Assembly (NCBI RefSeq): GCF_014698115.1
Contig: NZ_JACJSJ010000027.1
Location: forward strand, 24,305 to 88,304
From: Nostoc sp. FACHB-973
Lineage (GTDB): Bacteria; Cyanobacteriota; Cyanobacteriia; Cyanobacteriales; Nostocaceae
DNA length: 64,000 nt
Direction: 5' to 3'
Of this stretch, positions 26,966 to 35,051 are shown piece by piece; position 1 is the first letter of the stretch, and each line of letters starts with the position of its first letter. The notes below the pieces were generated by a model. The model made no database searches and was not told where the DNA came from. It was given only the letters and a program-made list of their open reading frames with translations. Both the position numbers and the translations under genes were made by a program.

Positions 26966-28039
26966 TTATTTCTTCCCTTGCAAAACTATTTCTTTAACTT
27001 TAATTTCTTTGGGGATCAATTTGATTTTATAAAAAGTATCTGCAACCTCTTGTTGTTTACTAATCACTTCATCCGTGAGCGGAAGTACATCATACTCGCG
27101 CCGCTTTTCAGCTATCTCCAACACAGAAGCATCTATTCCCAATGCTGGGGAAAGGAGTTTAGCAACATCACTGGGATTACTTTTCGCCCAATCACTAACT
27201 TTCTTAACCTCATCCACAACTGTTTTCAAAGCATCCGGCTTGGTGTCAACAAAAGATTTAGCCGCGAGATAATAACCACGATTGGGAGCTAATCCCGTTC
27301 CATCTGTTAAAGTGCGTGCGCCTGTTGCTGCTTCTGCTGCGGCTAAGTACGGGTCCCAAATTGCCCAAGCCTCGACGTTCTTACTTTCAAAGGCAGCGCG
27401 AGCATCGGCTGGTGGCAGAGTTTTTGGCTGAATATCGCTGTATTTTAGTCCTGCCTTTTCTAAAGCTCTGACTAATAAATAGTTAGCATTAGAACCTTTA
27501 GCAAAAGCAACTCTTTTACCTTTGAGTTCAGCTACACTTTTAATAGGTGAATCTTTAGGAACCAGGATAGCTTCAGCCTTAGGACTCCAAGGATCGTAGG
27601 CAACATAAACTAAAGGAATTCCCCCCGCTTGGGCAAATATTGGTGGTGATTCCCCAGTATAGCCAAAGTCAATGCTACCTGCGTTTAATGCTTCCAACAT
27701 CGGAGGTCCAGCAGGAAATTCTGACCAAGTTACCGAAGCACCGGAGGCTGCAAAGGCTTTCTCTAAATCCCCTCTTGCTTTAAGCGCATAAAGGATAGTT
27801 GATGCTTTCTGGTAACCAATACGAACTACAGTGCTGCTAGTTGTCTGGGTTGTTTGGGTCGTTCCAGTGTTGCTTGTGGTTGGAGAACAACCAAAAACAG
27901 CCAATGCTAAACCAAGTCCGACTGTAAACATTAAGGAAAAGGTGTAAATCCTTTGCTGTTTTAATCTCTTGAGGAAGGCTATGTTTCTGCCCGCCGCAGA
28001 CATGGCAATGCTCAGCAACCGAGTTGGAAAGAACTTCAT
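26966..28039 (-). CDS. ABC transporter substrate-binding lipoprotein, sulfonate type (module 1)
   Basis: A 357-residue SsuA-like protein: signal with lipobox 'LAVFGC', then 'VRIGYQKASTILYALKARG', 'FGYTGESPPIFAQAGG' and 'VAFAKGSNANYLLVRALEKAG'. I start at 28039 because GGAGG lies 6 nt before that ATG; the frame is open to 28270 but the extra 77 codons run through the left end of an IS element. No permease is adjacent; the only ABC core in the window is at 35052-36771. Leads the module 1 run; its native upstream DNA has been displaced by the IS. Confidence 0.88.
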   Translation of the reverse strand: MKFFPTRLLSIAMSAAGRNIAFLKRLKQQRIYTFSLMFTVGLGLALAVFGCSPTTSNTGTTQTTQTTSSTVVRIGYQKASTILYALKARGDLEKAFAASGASVTWSEFPAGPPMLEALNAGSIDFGYTGESPPIFAQAGGIPLVYVAYDPWSPKAEAILVPKDSPIKSVAELKGKRVAFAKGSNANYLLVRALEKAGLKYSDIQPKTLPPADARAAFESKNVEAWAIWDPYLAAAEAATGARTLTDGTGLAPNRGYYLAAKSFVDTKPDALKTVVDEVKKVSDWAKSNPSDVAKLLSPALGIDASVLEIAEKRREYDVLPLTDEVISKQQEVADTFYKIKLIPKEIKVKEIVLQGKK

Positions 28040-28061
28040 CGGAAACCTCCGAGAAACCCCG

Positions 28062-29542
28062 ACCCTTTTAGGGCGGGGAGGGATAGGAGGGCGAGTGAGG
28101 AGTTCCACCCCCGAACGAAACCAATAAGCGTAGCTCTTGGAAGTGAAGGGGTGGGCGAAGAACGAGCGATAGAACCGTGCATAGTAACAAGGGTTGAAAT
28201 AAGTAGGACTTGCTGTTAAATAGATTAAATAGCGAAAACAATGTTTATGTACTCGACTCAGAAAAATCAATTACGCAATCTGAGCAAAGCTGAATTCTCG
28301 GCTTTGAGAGAGTTGTGCAGGCTGAGTAAGAACCTCTATAATGTTGGTCTTTACACTGTCCGCCAGTACTTTTTCGAGGAACGTAAGCACTTGCGCTACG
28401 AATCTGCTTACCATCTGTGCAAAAAGAACGAGAACTATCAACTTCTCAATACTGACATCGCACAGCAAACGCTCAAGGTAGTAGATCGCACCTTTAACAG
28501 CTTCTACAGCTTGATTAAAGCGGTTAAGTCTGGAGTGTTTCAGCAGAAAGTGAGATTGCCTCACTACTTGCCCAAAGACGGGTATTTCGTGCTGATAATT
28601 CCCAGAATTCAAGTCAAAGATGGGAAGTTTAAAGTACCGATGTCCAATGCCTTTAAGCGGCAATTTGGTGAGGTGACGATCGACTTTCCCTCTCGACTCA
28701 GTTCTGAAACTATCAAGGAAGTTAGGATTCACCCCAAATATGATGCTCGATTTTTTGAGGTTGAGTACATATCTAAAAGTGAAACCGAACCTGTAGAAAC
28801 CTTTCCAGGAAATGCGATGGCGATGGATTTGGGATTGGACAATCTGGCTACTTGTGTCGATACCAATGGGGCATCCTTTATTGTGGATGGACGCAAACTT
28901 AAATCTATTAACCAGTGGTTTAACAAGGAAAATGCTAGATTGCAATCGATTAAAGATCGACAAAAAATCCAGAAGCTTACCGAACGTCAAGCAAGGCTTT
29001 ATATCGCCCGCACCAATCGAATTCGAGATTACCTGAACAAGACGGCTAGGCTGATAATCGACCATTGCATCAAACATCAAATCGGTTGTTTGATAGTTGG
29101 ATACAACCCTGGTATCAAGCAAGAGATTAATATTGGTAGCCACAACAATCAAAACTTTGTGCAAATACCCTTTCACAACTTGAGAAATAAACTCAAGTCT
29201 TTGTGCCAACGGTACGGATTGATTTACAAAGAACAGGAGGAAAGTTACACGTCTAAATCCAGCTATTTGGATAGTGACGAACTGCCCATCTACAATGCCA
29301 ATAAACCAGCTACTTACCAGTTTTCTGGTAAGAGGATTAAGCGGGGTTTGTATCGGAGTAAAGAGGGACATTTAATTAATGCTGACGCTCAAGGTGCGGC
29401 AAATATTGGACTTAAAAGTAAGCAGAATGGTTTTACCGGACTGTCTAGAGGCTGTTTGGCACAGCCGTTACGAATCAAAATCTGTTAAACCTTTTGGTTC
29501 TCAAGAATCCTCATTCGTTTTACGGCGAGGAGTGTCAACAAC
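28062..29542 (+). mobile_element. IS200/IS605-family element with divergent tnpB
   Basis: Left hairpin 'CCCCGACCC tttta GGGCGGGG' (about 28065-28083) and right end 'CGGCGAGGAGTGTCAACAAC' (29523-29542), similar to the first element. No tnpA. Inserted between the module 1 binding-protein gene (minus) and the acyl-CoA-dehydrogenase-like gene (plus), splitting what was probably one divergent promoter region. Confidence 0.72.
28241..29488 (+). CDS. TnpB-like protein of atypical type (no RuvC Glu at usual site, no zinc finger)
   Basis: A 415-residue OrfB/TnpB-like protein. RuvC-I Asp is present near residue 196 ('AMDLGLDNLAT') and the last Asp near 382 ('NADAQGAANIG'). At the usual RuvC-II Glu position the sequence is 'CLIVGYNPGIKQ', and the CxxC...CxxC finger is replaced by 'EESYTSKSSYLD' and 'YQFSGKRIKRGLY'. 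Either the acid is supplied elsewhere (the EES segment is a candidate) or cutting is lost. The ATG choice between 28241 and 28247 is open. A long antisense frame is a shadow. Confidence 0.85.
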   Translation: MFMYSTQKNQLRNLSKAEFSALRELCRLSKNLYNVGLYTVRQYFFEERKHLRYESAYHLCKKNENYQLLNTDIAQQTLKVVDRTFNSFYSLIKAVKSGVFQQKVRLPHYLPKDGYFVLIIPRIQVKDGKFKVPMSNAFKRQFGEVTIDFPSRLSSETIKEVRIHPKYDARFFEVEYISKSETEPVETFPGNAMAMDLGLDNLATCVDTNGASFIVDGRKLKSINQWFNKENARLQSIKDRQKIQKLTERQARLYIARTNRIRDYLNKTARLIIDHCIKHQIGCLIVGYNPGIKQEINIGSHNNQNFVQIPFHNLRNKLKSLCQRYGLIYKEQEESYTSKSSYLDSDELPIYNANKPATYQFSGKRIKRGLYRSKEGHLINADAQGAANIGLKSKQNGFTGLSRGCLAQPLRIKIC

Positions 29543-29675
29543 GTCTTGACTCTACTTTTAGGGATAAATATTCAACTTCCACCAAAGCATAAAAGGAACT
29601 GGGGATTGGGTAATGAGTAGAAAGGTTGCAATTGCTAGTCTCTACAAGGATTTTGATATAGCGTTTCCCGACCTA

Positions 29676-29739
29676 GTAGGGGCACGGCACTGCCGTGCCC
29701 CTACGCCTAGTGATATAACGTTGTACCGCATCTGAATGG
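29676..29739. repeat. 29-bp palindrome with conserved right flank, copy 1
   Basis: Perfect 14-bp arms GTAGGGGCACGGCA / TGCCGTGCCCCTAC around a single C (29676-29704), followed by a flank ending 'gttgtaccgcatctgaatgg'. The second copy at 61289-61351 shares both palindrome and flank. Confidence 0.85.
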
Positions 29740-29804
29740 CAGCAGCTCATGCACAATCGTTTTCATACATAAAATCAGCAATGCCAGAATTCTCTTATTA
29801 AAGC

Positions 29805-29838
29805 ATACTACGGTAAATGCAGCATATTTTCGTAATAT
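29805..29838. promoter_or_regulatory. Candidate operator, site 4 (ATACTACG-N18-CGTAATAT)
   Basis: Same spacing as the sites at 12166, 38226 and 41444; the conserved core is ACTACGGTAA. The arms pair at 7 of 8 positions. Lies between the IS and the acyl-CoA-dehydrogenase-like gene, 433 nt from its start, with a tandem repeat array in between. Confidence 0.5.
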
Positions 29839-29854
29839 GCAATCACGTTTGGGT

Positions 29855-30052
29855 TTTACGCGCACCTTGTAGCAGCTTCCGCCAAGGCTTTTGTAACTTC
29901 TGCCTTGACGTTTCCGTGTTCCGCGCACCCTGTAGCAGCTTCCGCCTTGACGTTTCCGTATTCCGCGCATCCTGTAACAGCTTCCGCCAAGGCTTTTGTA
30001 ACTTTTGCCTTGACGTTTCCGTGTTCCGCGCACCCTGTAGCAGCTTCTCCTT
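29855..30052. repeat. Degenerate tandem repeats (about 42- and 63-bp units)
   Basis: Units of 'cgcgcaccctgtagcagctt' followed by 'ttgacgtttccgt'; some units also contain an extra 'aaggcttttgtaacttctgc' block, so length varies by 21 bp. Three to four copies. Open frames occur on both strands because the units are multiples of three. Nothing else is seen between 29543 and 30271 apart from site 4 and the palindrome. Confidence 0.75.
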
Positions 30053-30271
30053 TGAGGATAGCTACGAGTATCTGATGGCTGGAGGTACTTGCAAAAGCGA
30101 TCGCAATCTATCTCTATCAGAGTTTTGGTAATTTGTTATAATTTTTAGGTATGATCGCTTAGTTTTTAATGAAAGCATCTCAAGTTTGCAGGAACATCAA
30201 CTTTTTTTTCGCGGGACGACTGTCTGGCCGTCTTTAAAAGATTTAAGTTTCCCCTCAAGAAGCAATATATT

Positions 30272-31471
30272 ATGTCACAGTTAGAACAAGCGCTGCCAGA
30301 CACCTTTATAACCAAAAGCTTAGAAACGATCCCGAATATTTTCCACCAGGTTGAAACTTTGGCCAAGGACTTTGCTACCCGTGCAGGGGCACACGACAAA
30401 GACGCTTCCTTTCCTTTTGAGAATTTTACAGCTTTGCATGAGGCAGGACTGCTCAGCCTCACCATCCCCCGCGAACTAGGTGGTCAGGATTTGGGGCTAG
30501 AGAGTATCTGCCGAGTAATTGAAGGCATAGCGCATGGTGATGCTTCCACCGCCCTAGTACTGACAATGCACTATCTCCAACATGCCCATGCAGCTCGTAG
30601 TCGTCGCTGGCCTCCAGAAGTATACAAGCGGGTGTGTCGTGAATCAATCGAAGGCATTGCGCTGCTGAATGCTGCCCGTGTGGAACCAGAGTTAGGCACC
30701 CCAGCCAGAGGTGGATTGCCTGCTACTATTGCCGAACGGACAACAGAGGGTTGGCGTTTAACAGGTCACAAACAGTACACCACAGGTAGTCCCATCCTCA
30801 GCTACTTTGTTGTTTGGGCACGGACAACAGAAGATGAACCACAAGTTGGGAATTTTCTGGTTCGTCGGGATCTTCCTGGTTTGCGAATTGTCGAAACCTG
30901 GGATCACTTGGGGATGAGAGCAACCGGCAGCCATGACCTGATATTAGACAATGTATTAATTCCCCCAGAATACGCCGTTGATATCCGCCCCATCTCTGCT
31001 GCGCCTTCTTTTGACCCGTTGATTTCCACTTGGGGCAGCTTGACAGTGAGTGCCTTATATCTCGGTGTTGCTACTGCTGCGCGAGATTGGCTGATAAAAT
31101 ATCTCTGGGAGCGATCGCCATCTAATTTAGGAGAGCCACTAGCAACTCTACCACGCTTTCAAACCGCCGTCGGTGAGATGGAAGCACTGCTATTTGCAAA
31201 CCGGAGACTCATTTATAGTTTGGCTCAAGATATCGACAAGGGCGAGTATGAACCTAACGTAGGATTACAGGCACAAAGTGTTAAATATCTGACTACAACT
31301 AACTCGATTCGTGCCGTAGAGATTGCCTTGGAATTAACTGGAAATCCTGGTCTGTTGAAAAAGAATCCTTTAGAAAGACACTACCGTGACGTTCTGTGCA
31401 GCCGTATCCACACACCGCAAAATGACGTTATTTGCCAATCTTTAGGAAAATCGGCGTTGAAAGTTAAGTGA
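30272..31471 (+). CDS. Acyl-CoA-dehydrogenase-fold flavoenzyme, DszC/SfnB-like
   Basis: A 399-residue protein with the acyl-CoA dehydrogenase fold: 'LHEAGLLSLTIPRELGGQDLG' N-terminal helices, middle beta domain 'WRLTGHKQYTTGSP', and a C-terminal helical domain with 'LELTGNPGLLKKNPLERHYRDV'. 'HYRDV...THTPQND'-type endings resemble flavin monooxygenases such as DszC and SfnB rather than fatty acid enzymes. Probably oxidises a sulfur compound with reduced flavin; the same family occurs at 48443-49624. The 34-bp dyad lies upstream. Confidence 0.82.
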   Translation: MSQLEQALPDTFITKSLETIPNIFHQVETLAKDFATRAGAHDKDASFPFENFTALHEAGLLSLTIPRELGGQDLGLESICRVIEGIAHGDASTALVLTMHYLQHAHAARSRRWPPEVYKRVCRESIEGIALLNAARVEPELGTPARGGLPATIAERTTEGWRLTGHKQYTTGSPILSYFVVWARTTEDEPQVGNFLVRRDLPGLRIVETWDHLGMRATGSHDLILDNVLIPPEYAVDIRPISAAPSFDPLISTWGSLTVSALYLGVATAARDWLIKYLWERSPSNLGEPLATLPRFQTAVGEMEALLFANRRLIYSLAQDIDKGEYEPNVGLQAQSVKYLTTTNSIRAVEIALELTGNPGLLKKNPLERHYRDVLCSRIHTPQNDVICQSLGKSALKVK

Positions 31472-31541
31472 TTGGGGGCTAAAGCGATTTTTGTTTTTTT
31501 TACCGTGATGTCAGAAAAAGGTTTGACTGAAAAACTGCTAT

Positions 31542-32495
31542 ATGCAAGACAAAATCATTGAGCGGATTCTCGCTGCTGCCGATACTCCAGACCTTCTTGA
31601 TATTTTGACGAATCGGTTGAGCTTGTCAGACTTACAATCTCTGCTACTCGAAGTCTATCGCCGACGCGCAGCTTCCCTCACACCCAGCGACATCTTAAAA
31701 CAGTATGAAAACAATCGCTTTGTAGTACCGTCGCAAGTAGATCCCCAACAACAACTTGAATTCGATCGCCTCGCTTATTCCGTTCTTCCACCAGGGTTTG
31801 AGGCGCTAGAACTTTCGCCAGTTTCTCCACTGGGAACAAACTCAGTCGTAGCAACAGTTAACCAAAACAAGGTACTGTCTACCATTCGCAATACTGAAGT
31901 GACTGCGGATATAACAAACGTTATGGCGTTAGAGTGTGCAAAGCGGAGACGAACTTCTGCTAAACATACACGCACCGATGAAATTATAAAATTGTGTGCC
32001 AGTCAGCGTGTGCTACGCACTCAGCAAGTAAATAGGCCAAATTTATTCCAACATTTTCGTTTACTCGGTCTTTGTACGGCAGGACGTGATACAGGTTCTT
32101 ATGGTTTTGAAATTGATGCCCTCATAGAACATTTGGAATTCTATTTCCGGCTGTTTGAAGCAGCTAACCGTGGTGGGTTTGGCATCGCAAATGTGCGTGT
32201 CTCCCTAACAGCGTTTGATAAAATTCGCTACAATGCGCTTCAAACCTGCGTACTCGAAAAACTAGCCACCCAATATCCACAAGTTACCTTCGCCTTCGAT
32301 CAAGAGCGTGAGACTGGTCGTGGCTATTATGATAGTGCTGGATTCCATATCTATGGTCGTGACTCATCAGGAACAGAATATTTCCTTGTAGATGGTGGGT
32401 TTACCAATTGGACTCAACAATTACTGAATAACAAAAAAGAACGATTGCTCATCAGTGGGATTGGAAGTGAAAGGTTTGTCCTCTGCTTTAGATAA
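31542..32495 (+). CDS. Class II aminoacyl-tRNA-synthetase-like protein (HisRS/HisZ-like core)
   Basis: A 317-residue protein I do not know by name. The order of motifs matches a class II synthetase core of HisRS/HisZ type: 'FRLLGLCTAGRD' (motif 2-like), 'GRGYYDSAGFHIYG' (compare the RGLDYYTGxxFE motif of HisRS), 'VDGGFTNW', and 'ISGIGSERFVL' (motif 3-like GxGxxR). There is no C-terminal anticodon-binding domain. It may bind or activate an amino acid or be a regulatory relative. It follows the acyl-CoA-dehydrogenase-like gene by 70 nt on the same strand. Confidence 0.55.
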   Translation: MQDKIIERILAAADTPDLLDILTNRLSLSDLQSLLLEVYRRRAASLTPSDILKQYENNRFVVPSQVDPQQQLEFDRLAYSVLPPGFEALELSPVSPLGTNSVVATVNQNKVLSTIRNTEVTADITNVMALECAKRRRTSAKHTRTDEIIKLCASQRVLRTQQVNRPNLFQHFRLLGLCTAGRDTGSYGFEIDALIEHLEFYFRLFEAANRGGFGIANVRVSLTAFDKIRYNALQTCVLEKLATQYPQVTFAFDQERETGRGYYDSAGFHIYGRDSSGTEYFLVDGGFTNWTQQLLNNKKERLLISGIGSERFVLCFR

Positions 32496-32514
32496 CAAGG
32501 TCAGATGCATTTAG

Positions 32515-33465
32515 TTAATATCCTGCTTGCTTGTCTACGACATTCCGTAAGGGTTGACCAGTTTGGTAGCGTTGAAGATTGTCAATAAATAATTCTGCTA
32601 TGCGTTCTTTTAGCCGTGGCGAAAGGGCTGAGCAATGAGGTGTGATAAACGCGTTCGGTAGCGACCATAAAGGACTTTCTGGTGGTAGAGGTTCTGTTGC
32701 AACAGTATCTAATCCAGCACCAGCAATCCATCCCTCACGTAGTGCGGTGAGTAATGCAGCTTCATCCACTATTGCACCACGAGCGATATTAATAAGGTAA
32801 GCAGAGGGACGCATGGAGCGCAATGCTGCTTCATCAATTAAGCCTTTAGTTTCTGGAGTTAATGGTGTAGCAATAACTACATAGTCTGCTGCGGGGAGGA
32901 GCGATCGCCATTCATCAGCACCGACAATTTTATCAAAATTGGGTAAAGGTTCGGGATGGCGGCGACTACCCCAAACTTCGACTCCAAAAGCTTTAGCGCG
33001 AGATGCGATCGCTTGACCTATATTTCCAGTGCCAATAATTAATAAAGTCGCATCTGCCAACTCTTCGAGAAACACACCTCTTACCCAAGTGTGTTCATCC
33101 TGCAAAACTTGCAATTTCCGCAGATTCTTGGCGTGATAAAGCATGAATGCCAGTACGAATTCCGAAATTGGAATCGCGTGAACTCCTGCGGCATTTGTAA
33201 GAATAATATCTCTTTTTAAATAAGTTGGCGTCAGGATATGATTCACACCAGCACTCGGTGACTGTTGCCAACGCAGCGCCGGTGCTGCCGCCAGTACTTT
33301 GTCAAGGGTAGAGGTCTTGAGGTAGAATCCGTTGACATAAACTTCAGCATCACTAGCATCACCATCGAGGTTGCCTTCACTATCCACCTCTACAAACTCT
33401 ACATCAGATGGTAATAACGGCTTAATCTCAGCAATCAAATGATCGGGTAAAATTAGTTTCACCAT
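32515..33465 (-). CDS. D-2-hydroxyacid dehydrogenase family, copy A
   Basis: A 316-residue NAD-dependent dehydrogenase: Rossmann 'IIGTGNIGQAIASRA', catalytic Arg in 'LINIARGAIVDE', Glu in 'VATEPLPPESPLW', His in 'FITPHCSA'. Family members reduce 2-oxoacids or oxidise D-2-hydroxyacids. A close paralog (33590-34558) lies just upstream on the same strand, separated by a repeat block, so this is a tandem duplication. The order with SsuB, SsuC and SsuD upstream suggests one long minus-strand unit, but a 493-bp gap intervenes. Confidence 0.88.
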   Translation of the reverse strand: MVKLILPDHLIAEIKPLLPSDVEFVEVDSEGNLDGDASDAEVYVNGFYLKTSTLDKVLAAAPALRWQQSPSAGVNHILTPTYLKRDIILTNAAGVHAIPISEFVLAFMLYHAKNLRKLQVLQDEHTWVRGVFLEELADATLLIIGTGNIGQAIASRAKAFGVEVWGSRRHPEPLPNFDKIVGADEWRSLLPAADYVVIATPLTPETKGLIDEAALRSMRPSAYLINIARGAIVDEAALLTALREGWIAGAGLDTVATEPLPPESPLWSLPNAFITPHCSALSPRLKERIAELFIDNLQRYQTGQPLRNVVDKQAGY

Positions 33466-33483
33466 ATTTCCTACTCCCTGATT

Positions 33484-33589
33484 TCAAAGGGACTGGGGAT
33501 TAGGGAGTGGGGAGTGGTGAGTTAGGAGTTCAGAATTATTCTCCTTGTCCCCTTATCTCCCCTACTCTCTACTCCCTACTCCCCACTCC
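33484..33589. repeat. Heptamer repeats between tandem dehydrogenase genes
   Basis: 'gggagtggggagtgg' run followed by 'ctccctactccccactccc', forming a possible foldback between the two paralogs. Confidence 0.8.
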
Positions 33590-34558
33590 CTAGTACCCTG
33601 CTTCCTTATCTACTACATTTCGTAACGGTTCGCCAGCTTGGTAGCGTTTAAGATTGTCGATAAATAGAGCTATTGAACGCTGTTTACTTTTTGGTGAATG
33701 ACCGGAAGTATGGGGTGTGATAAAGATGTTTGGAAGTGACCACAAAGGACTTTCTGGTGGTAGGGGTTCGGTGTTAACTGTGTCTAATGCTGCACCTGCA
33801 ATCCAACCTTCCGTAAGTGCTTTGATTAATGCTGATTCATCGATGACGCCGCCACGAGCAATATTAATTAAGTATGCATGGGGAGGGAGCGATGCCTTCG
33901 GCGGGCTACGCCAACGCAATACAGATTCATCAATAAATTCTTTGGTTTCGTGTGTCAGTGGTGTTGCAATTACTACATAGTCTGCTGTGGGGAGGAGCGA
34001 TCGCCATTCATCGGCACTCACTACTTTATCAAAATTTGGTAGTTCTTGGGGATGACGGCGACTGCCAATAATTTTCAAGCCATACGGTTTAGCACGGGCG
34101 GCAATTTCTTGACCGATGCCACCAGCACCAATAATTAGCAAAGTTGCATCTGTTAACTCTTTGATGGCGAAGCCTCTTTTCCAGTGACGTTCTGCTTGTA
34201 AACTATATAATTCTGGCAGATGCTTCGCATGAGCAAGTATGTAAGTAATCACAAATTCGGCAATGGGAATTCCATGTACTCCCGCCCCATTTGTGAGAAG
34301 AATATCTCTTTTCAAATAAGTTGGTGTCAGAATGTGATTCACCCCTGCATTGGGGGCATGATGCCAACGCAGTGCAGGTGCAGCTTCGAGTATTTTATGC
34401 AGTATAGGACTTCTAGATAAAAACCAACTGAAATAAACTTCAGCATCGCTAGCATCGCCATCTAAATTACCATCAATATCTACTCGGACAATTTCTGTAT
34501 TGGGTGGTAGATGTGGCTCAATGTCAGCAACGAGATCGAGCGGCAAAATCAGCTTCAT
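33590..34558 (-). CDS. D-2-hydroxyacid dehydrogenase family, copy B, with repeat-encoded insert
   Basis: A 322-residue paralog of copy A: 'IIGAGGIGQEIAARA', 'LINIARGGVIDE', 'VNTEPLPPESPLW', 'FITPHTSG' all intact. Compared with copy A it has a seven-residue insert (WRSPPKA) just before 'SLPPHAYLIN', encoded by 'ggcgtagcccgccgaaggca', a sequence typical of Nostoc palindromic repeats. The insert lies shortly before the catalytic Arg strand and has not broken the frame. Function otherwise as for copy A. Confidence 0.88.
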   Translation of the reverse strand: MKLILPLDLVADIEPHLPPNTEIVRVDIDGNLDGDASDAEVYFSWFLSRSPILHKILEAAPALRWHHAPNAGVNHILTPTYLKRDILLTNGAGVHGIPIAEFVITYILAHAKHLPELYSLQAERHWKRGFAIKELTDATLLIIGAGGIGQEIAARAKPYGLKIIGSRRHPQELPNFDKVVSADEWRSLLPTADYVVIATPLTHETKEFIDESVLRWRSPPKASLPPHAYLINIARGGVIDESALIKALTEGWIAGAALDTVNTEPLPPESPLWSLPNIFITPHTSGHSPKSKQRSIALFIDNLKRYQAGEPLRNVVDKEAGY

Positions 34559-35051
34559 TGTAGATTACCTCTTCTTTTTTTTACAGGGCTATCTTTGGAA
34601 ATGGCCTCTGTTTGATCAAAAAAATTACTGCATTTTTTCTTGGCAAAAATTATGATTATGATATTTATAGATAAATAATAGATATTTATTGCTTATTTTT
34701 TATAAAAATATATATGTAAATTTAACAAATTCTGTGGGTTTAAGTCCCCCGCTTCTATCAAGCAGCAAGTTTTGCGGTGGGGTTAAAATATCCATTGCAA
34801 AACTTAATTACGAATTACGAATTACGTTAGCGAAGCGGGGCGTAGCCCATTACGAATTATTTAATAATTATTATATTTTAGTTTATCTAGATCGTGAATA
34901 TAGAAAAAATCACGCAGAGGCGCAGAGGGGAGAGTTCGCAGGAATTTGGATTGGTGTAGTTACTTTTTAATAGATAGTTTTAATCTCGAAGTAGCCTATT
35001 TACCGCAGCTACCTCAAGTTGAATATCGCTTGACTAAAAAAAGCTTAAATC
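34559..35051. other. AT-rich gap with repeats
   Basis: No supported gene. An AT-rich stretch (34620-34720) lies upstream of copy B; then 'aattacgaatt' repeats enclosing the palindromic 'gttagcgaagcggggcgtag' (34825-34855) and 'acgcagaggcgcagagg' (34911-34927). Small frames here translate repeats. Confidence 0.55.

Noticed and set aside
28040..28270. 77-residue N-terminal extension of the module 1 binding protein
   Set aside because: It runs through IS left-end DNA, and GGAGG is correctly placed before the ATG at 28039.
28271..29371. Long antisense open frame (366 codons) across the second tnpB-like gene
   Set aside because: Shadow of the TnpB-like gene; no recognisable protein features.
29707..30131. 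Basic repeat proteins on either strand
   Set aside because: Both strands stay open only because the tandem units are multiples of three; no start signal or consistent domain.
30272..31471. Fatty-acid acyl-CoA dehydrogenase
   Set aside because: Neighbours and C-terminal features fit DszC/SfnB-type monooxygenases better; no beta-oxidation genes nearby.
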